Source: M55B177 sp034722275 (GTDB lineage: Bacteria > Chloroflexota > Dehalococcoidia > GIF9 > AB-539-J10). Taken from it: a DNA stretch of 23,961 nt. This document shows, in pieces, positions 21,549 through 23,961 of this stretch. Each line of letters starts with the position of its first letter. The first letter of the stretch is position 1. The stretch spans positions 1 to 23,961 of the forward strand of contig JAYENW010000021.1 of the NCBI GenBank assembly GCA_034722275.1, given 5' to 3'. Position numbers and translations under genes: made by a program. The notes below the pieces were generated by a model that was given only the letters and a program-made list of their open reading frames with translations, had not been told where the DNA came from and did not search any database.

Positions 21549-22544
21549 CTAGGGCAGAGCTGCTTTGACCTTGCTGGCTACATCTGCCGGCACCCATTCA
21601 GTCCATACAGAATCATACTCTTTCAAGAACCAGATGGCGGCATCTTCAGTACTCGCTTTGTTTTCCTGCATGTAGGCCAGTACCTTATTAGCCATAGCCG
21701 TAGTGGTTTTATACTTGCTGAGGAATTCTGCTACCTCCGGGGCTCTATCCGGAAAATTGGCATTGACCACTATATTAACCTCGGTGGAGGGCCAGCTGCA
21801 GGCGCGCTCTTGATCCCATACTCCCTTATCAAAGACTGGCTCCACAATCTTGGTCATATCAAGCTTACCCATGATCCAGGTTGGTTCCCAGTGGTAACCA
21901 AACCAGGGCTCACCCTTCTCACAGGCAGCCACCATGGAACCAGACAGGGCAGCACATGAGCCGGGGAGAAAGATGTTATAATACTCATCCAGACCATAGG
22001 CTTTGAACTTTTTTTCATCAACCTTCTGAGCCTCCCAGCCGGCGGGGCCAGTATAAAAGCGACCCTTGGTCAGGTCCTCCGGGTCTTTGAATAGCTCCCA
22101 GTACTGGGACATATCCTTGGCGGATACGCCTTCCGGCAGGTCACCATTCTCAATCATAAATGTTGGCACCAGCCATCCCTGCCAGCTATCAGGGAAGTTG
22201 CTGCCGAGGTCAACCACATCTCCAGCAGCAATGTGCTTATCATAGGCTTCACGCTGGTTTGCTACCCAGCATTCCATCTCTACATCTATATCCCCATGGG
22301 CTAGACCTTCAAACAGGGGGATTGTTTCTCCAGGAACCATTTCTATCTTATAGTCATAACCATGCTGCACAATAAAACCGGCGATGCGATTATGCACCTG
22401 AACACTATCCCAGCCAACATCAGCAAAGACGATGTTTCCCTTGGTCGTCGGTGTCGGCGCAGGCGCACACCCAATAAGCGATAATGAGAGCACAAACCCA
22501 CAAAGCGCAACTCCCAAGATTTTGATGACTTTTTTACATTTCAT
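21549..22544 (-). CDS. opuAC: Quaternary-amine-binding lipoprotein 1 (OpuAC family)
   Basis: A 331-residue substrate-binding protein. Signal: MKCKKVIKIL, hydrophobic core, lipobox LIGC with the lipidated cysteine at residue 26, then a short Thr/Pro linker. The mature part is an OpuAC-type fold with WDSVQVHNRIAGFI (about 45-58), DSWQGWLVP (119-127), and GYHWEPTWIMGKLD (216-229), whose tryptophans fit the aromatic cage for a quaternary ammonium group. It is complete: AAGGAGGTGATTAT precedes the ATG. It resembles the upstream paralog in blocks: signal peptide, centre and C-terminus are near-identical, while the pocket-facing stretches differ, suggesting different ligands. The N gap lies 18 bp upstream and appears artificial. 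Confidence 0.92.
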   Translation of the reverse strand: MKCKKVIKILGVALCGFVLSLSLIGCAPAPTPTTKGNIVFADVGWDSVQVHNRIAGFIVQHGYDYKIEMVPGETIPLFEGLAHGDIDVEMECWVANQREAYDKHIAAGDVVDLGSNFPDSWQGWLVPTFMIENGDLPEGVSAKDMSQYWELFKDPEDLTKGRFYTGPAGWEAQKVDEKKFKAYGLDEYYNIFLPGSCAALSGSMVAACEKGEPWFGYHWEPTWIMGKLDMTKIVEPVFDKGVWDQERACSWPSTEVNIVVNANFPDRAPEVAEFLSKYKTTTAMANKVLAYMQENKASTEDAAIWFLKEYDSVWTEWVPADVASKVKAALP

Positions 22545-22562
22545 ATAATCACCTCCTTATAC
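22436..22562. repeat. 127-bp repeat flanking the gap, copy 1
   Basis: This copy covers the ribosome binding site, start and signal peptide of binding protein 1 and ends exactly at the N run. It is identical, base for base, to 22663-22789. The length of 127 bp equals a common de Bruijn assembler k-mer, so it looks like unmerged contig-end overlap. Confidence 0.9.
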
Positions 22563-22662
22563 NNNNNNNNNNNNNNNNNNNNNNNNNNNNNNNNNNNNNN
22601 NNNNNNNNNNNNNNNNNNNNNNNNNNNNNNNNNNNNNNNNNNNNNNNNNNNNNNNNNNNNNN
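22563..22662. other. Assembly gap of exactly 100 Ns
   Basis: The run of exactly 100 Ns is a scaffolder placeholder, not measured distance. Merging the identical flanks would place 22790 directly after 22562, giving a 45-nt spacer between the two binding-protein genes, a normal operon distance. Confidence 0.95.
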
Positions 22663-22771
22663 TTCCCTTGGTCGTCGGTGTCGGCGCAGGCGCACACCCA
22701 ATAAGCGATAATGAGAGCACAAACCCACAAAGCGCAACTCCCAAGATTTTGATGACTTTTTTACATTTCAT
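22663..22771 (-). pseudogene. Apparent 5' fragment of an opuAC gene, probably assembly duplicate
   Basis: This stretch encodes the start codon and first 36 residues of binding protein 1 (signal peptide, lipobox LIGC, short linker) and then runs into Ns. It is identical at the DNA level to the start of the complete gene left of the gap. The simplest reading is the same gene 5' end seen twice; a collapsed extra tandem copy is a less likely alternative. It should not be counted as a separate gene. Confidence 0.75.
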
Positions 22772-22789
22772 ATAATCACCTCCTTATAC
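22663..22789. repeat. 127-bp repeat flanking the gap, copy 2
   Basis: Perfect copy of 22436-22562, starting at the first base after the Ns. Confidence 0.9.
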
Positions 22790-22816
22790 GACCAAAAACT
22801 TCTGGTGCATCATAAC

Positions 22817-23827
22817 CTAGGGCAGAGCTGCTTTGACCTTGCTGGCTACATCTGCCGGCACCCATTCAGTCCATAGAGGTTCATACTCTTTCAAGAACCA
22901 CAGGGCAGCATCTTCAGTACTCGCTTTGTTTTCCTGCATGTAGGCCAGTACCTTGTTATTCTGCTCACAGGTTGTTTCATAGTTTTTAAGGAATGCCACT
23001 ATGTCAGGAGCGTCCTCCATAAGACTGGAATTTACTATTATGTTAACCTGTGTCGGGGAAAAGGCACAGCCATAGGTTTTGGCATCCCATTCTGCCTGAT
23101 CAAAGGGTGGTTCTTCTATGGGAGTCATGTCAAGCTTGCCCAGGACCCAGGTTGGTGACCAGTAGTAACCAAACCACGGCTCACCCTTCTGACAGGCAGC
23201 GGCCATGGACCCAGACAGGGCGGCATCCGAGCCAGCGAGAAAGTCAGTATAGTATTTATCCAGCCCGTAGGCCTTAAGCTTCTCACTATTGATGTCTGTG
23301 CAGAGCCAGCCCGGAATGGAGTTTACGAAGCGTCCTTTGGTCGGGTCCTCCGGGTCTTTGAATAACTCCCAGTACTGGGACATATCCTTGACGGATACGC
23401 CTTCCGGCAGGTCACCATTCTCAATCATAACGGTTGGCACCAGCCACCCCTGCCAGCTATCAGGAAAGTTGCTGCCCAGGTCAACACAGTCACCGGAGCC
23501 AATAGCTTCATCGTAAACCTTCTGAACGTTTTCTGTCCAGCTTTCCATATCGATATTGACGTCACCACGCCTCAACCCGGCCCAGATTGGAGCTGTCTCA
23601 CCGGCGACGAACTCCACCTCATAGCCATAGCCGTGCTCAGCGATAAAAGCAGCGATACGGTCATGTACCTGGATACTGTCCCAGCTAAGGTCACCGAAGA
23701 TGAGGGTCGGCTTTGGCGTTGGAGTCGGCGTCGGCGTCGGCGTTGGCGCACACCCAATAAGCGATAATGAGAGCACAAACCCACAAAGCGCAACTGCTAA
23801 GATTTTGATGACTTTTTTACATTTCAT
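22817..23827 (-). CDS. opuAC: Quaternary-amine-binding lipoprotein 2 (OpuAC family paralog)
   Basis: A 336-residue lipoprotein paralogous to the downstream binding protein. The signal peptide differs by one residue (MKCKKVIKILAVALCG), with lipobox LIGC at 23-26. The linker is longer, a Thr-Pro repeat encoded by six hexamers (23713-23748). The fold carries WDSIQVHDRIAAFI, DSWQGWLVP and GYYWSPTWVLGKLD. Near-identical blocks (signal, centre from VDLGSNFPDSW to KGRF, C-terminus from KVLAYMQENKAS onward) alternate with diverged ones, so the pair is a mosaic and may bind different amines. AAGGAGGTGATTAT precedes the ATG, the same as in paralog 1. It appears to be the first gene of the opu operon; I see no convincing promoter in the 134 bp to the window edge. 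Confidence 0.92.
   Translation of the reverse strand: MKCKKVIKILAVALCGFVLSLSLIGCAPTPTPTPTPTPKPTLIFGDLSWDSIQVHDRIAAFIAEHGYGYEVEFVAGETAPIWAGLRRGDVNIDMESWTENVQKVYDEAIGSGDCVDLGSNFPDSWQGWLVPTVMIENGDLPEGVSVKDMSQYWELFKDPEDPTKGRFVNSIPGWLCTDINSEKLKAYGLDKYYTDFLAGSDAALSGSMAAACQKGEPWFGYYWSPTWVLGKLDMTPIEEPPFDQAEWDAKTYGCAFSPTQVNIIVNSSLMEDAPDIVAFLKNYETTCEQNNKVLAYMQENKASTEDAALWFLKEYEPLWTEWVPADVASKVKAALP
23713..23748 (-). repeat. Six-unit hexamer repeat in the lipoprotein linker
   Basis: Six in-frame hexamers of the type TCGGCG/TTGGCG on the plus strand encode alternating Thr-Pro after the lipidated cysteine. The sister gene has a shorter linker, so the array may vary in length by slippage without shifting frame. 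Confidence 0.7.
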
Positions 23828-23872
23828 ATAATCACCTCCTTATACGACCAGAATTCTCTGGTGCATCATAAT
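23828..23872 (-). promoter_or_regulatory. Conserved leader of the opuAC genes with a small hairpin
   Basis: About 45 bp before this ATG are nearly identical to the leader of paralog 1 (22772-22816). The leader contains the strong ribosome binding site AAGGAGGTGATTAT and a hairpin ACCAGA/TCTGGT (23847-23862, loop ATTC); the latter is partly kept in the sister copy (ACCAAA...TCTGGT). Conservation may simply reflect recent duplication, or a shared regulatory element. Confidence 0.5.
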
Positions 23873-23961
23873 GCCTGCTATATCAGGTTGGATATAATTG
23901 GGGATACAAATAATGAAGAATGGAAGCAGAGGAATAGAAAACTGGGAAGCTGTGCGATGGC
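23873..23961. other. Right-edge intergenic segment
   Basis: A/T-rich sequence upstream of the opu operon. I see no reading frame of note, no TTGACA-like box in either direction at a sensible place, and no RNA gene. Confidence 0.4.

Noticed and set aside
22663..22771. A third opuAC gene interrupted by the gap
   Set aside because: Its visible part is identical to the complete neighbouring gene over 127 bp ending at the Ns, so contig overlap is the simpler explanation.
1..23961. CRISPR array, prophage, transposase or toxin-antitoxin system
   Set aside because: I saw no regularly spaced repeats, transposase motifs, phage structural genes or paired small toxin genes; the two small genes at 9373-10064 look like regulators and do not overlap.

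Overview
This window is a piece of a bacterial chromosome, evidently from an assembled draft because it contains one run of 100 Ns. The gene set suggests Chloroflexota, most likely a Dehalococcoidia-like lineage: a type IV pilus operon without visible outer-membrane parts, an archaeal-type winged-helix protein, a bacterial GH3 enzyme, and a lipoprotein-based betaine transporter. This assignment is inference from gene content; no marker gene such as rRNA is present. Genes are dense and lie on both strands.

Layout. 1-416 holds a small retropepsin-like protein, possibly cut by the window edge. 530-6040, minus strand, is a type IV pilus/type II secretion-like operon in the order PilB ATPase, PilC platform, then three prepilin-like proteins (PilV-, GspJ/PilW- and PilX-like). 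The PilB protein carries two tandem copies of a degenerate Mrr/PD-(D/E)XK-like domain at its N-terminus, which I consider the most unusual protein architecture here. A divergent intergenic region with two hairpins separates it from 6236-9307, a large surface-anchored Asp-box beta-propeller protein. 9373-10064 encodes two small likely DNA-binding proteins, 10216-11889 a GH3 family enzyme, and 12017-15052 a 7TM-GAF-GAF-GGDEF-HD-GYP cyclic-di-GMP protein. 15174-15538 is a tRNA cluster (Leu-CAG, Arg-GCG, Val-TAC), followed closely by a NUDIX CoA-pyrophosphatase-like gene, ClpC, a DedA/VTT membrane protein and tRNA-Ala (GGC). From 19420 to 23827, minus strand, lies an OpuA/ProU-type quaternary-amine ABC transporter with permease, CBS-domain ATPase and two mosaic substrate-binding lipoproteins.

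Themes. Four genes have a perfect TTGACA hexamer whose first base lies 36-39 nt before the start ATG, with a weak to good -10 box between, so transcription would begin at or within a few bases of the start codon. This suggests leaderless mRNAs; a fifth gene has a similar arrangement with a leader of about 10 nt. Other genes (pilC, clpC, GH3, all opu genes) have ordinary Shine-Dalgarno sequences. The N gap is flanked by two identical 127-bp sequences, which is best explained as an unmerged contig overlap inside the tandem opuAC duplication rather than a third gene.

Functionally, surface pili, a surface propeller protein and a bifunctional-looking c-di-GMP protein would fit attachment control. 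The Opu transporter would serve osmoprotection or uptake of quaternary amines, and ClpC protein quality control.
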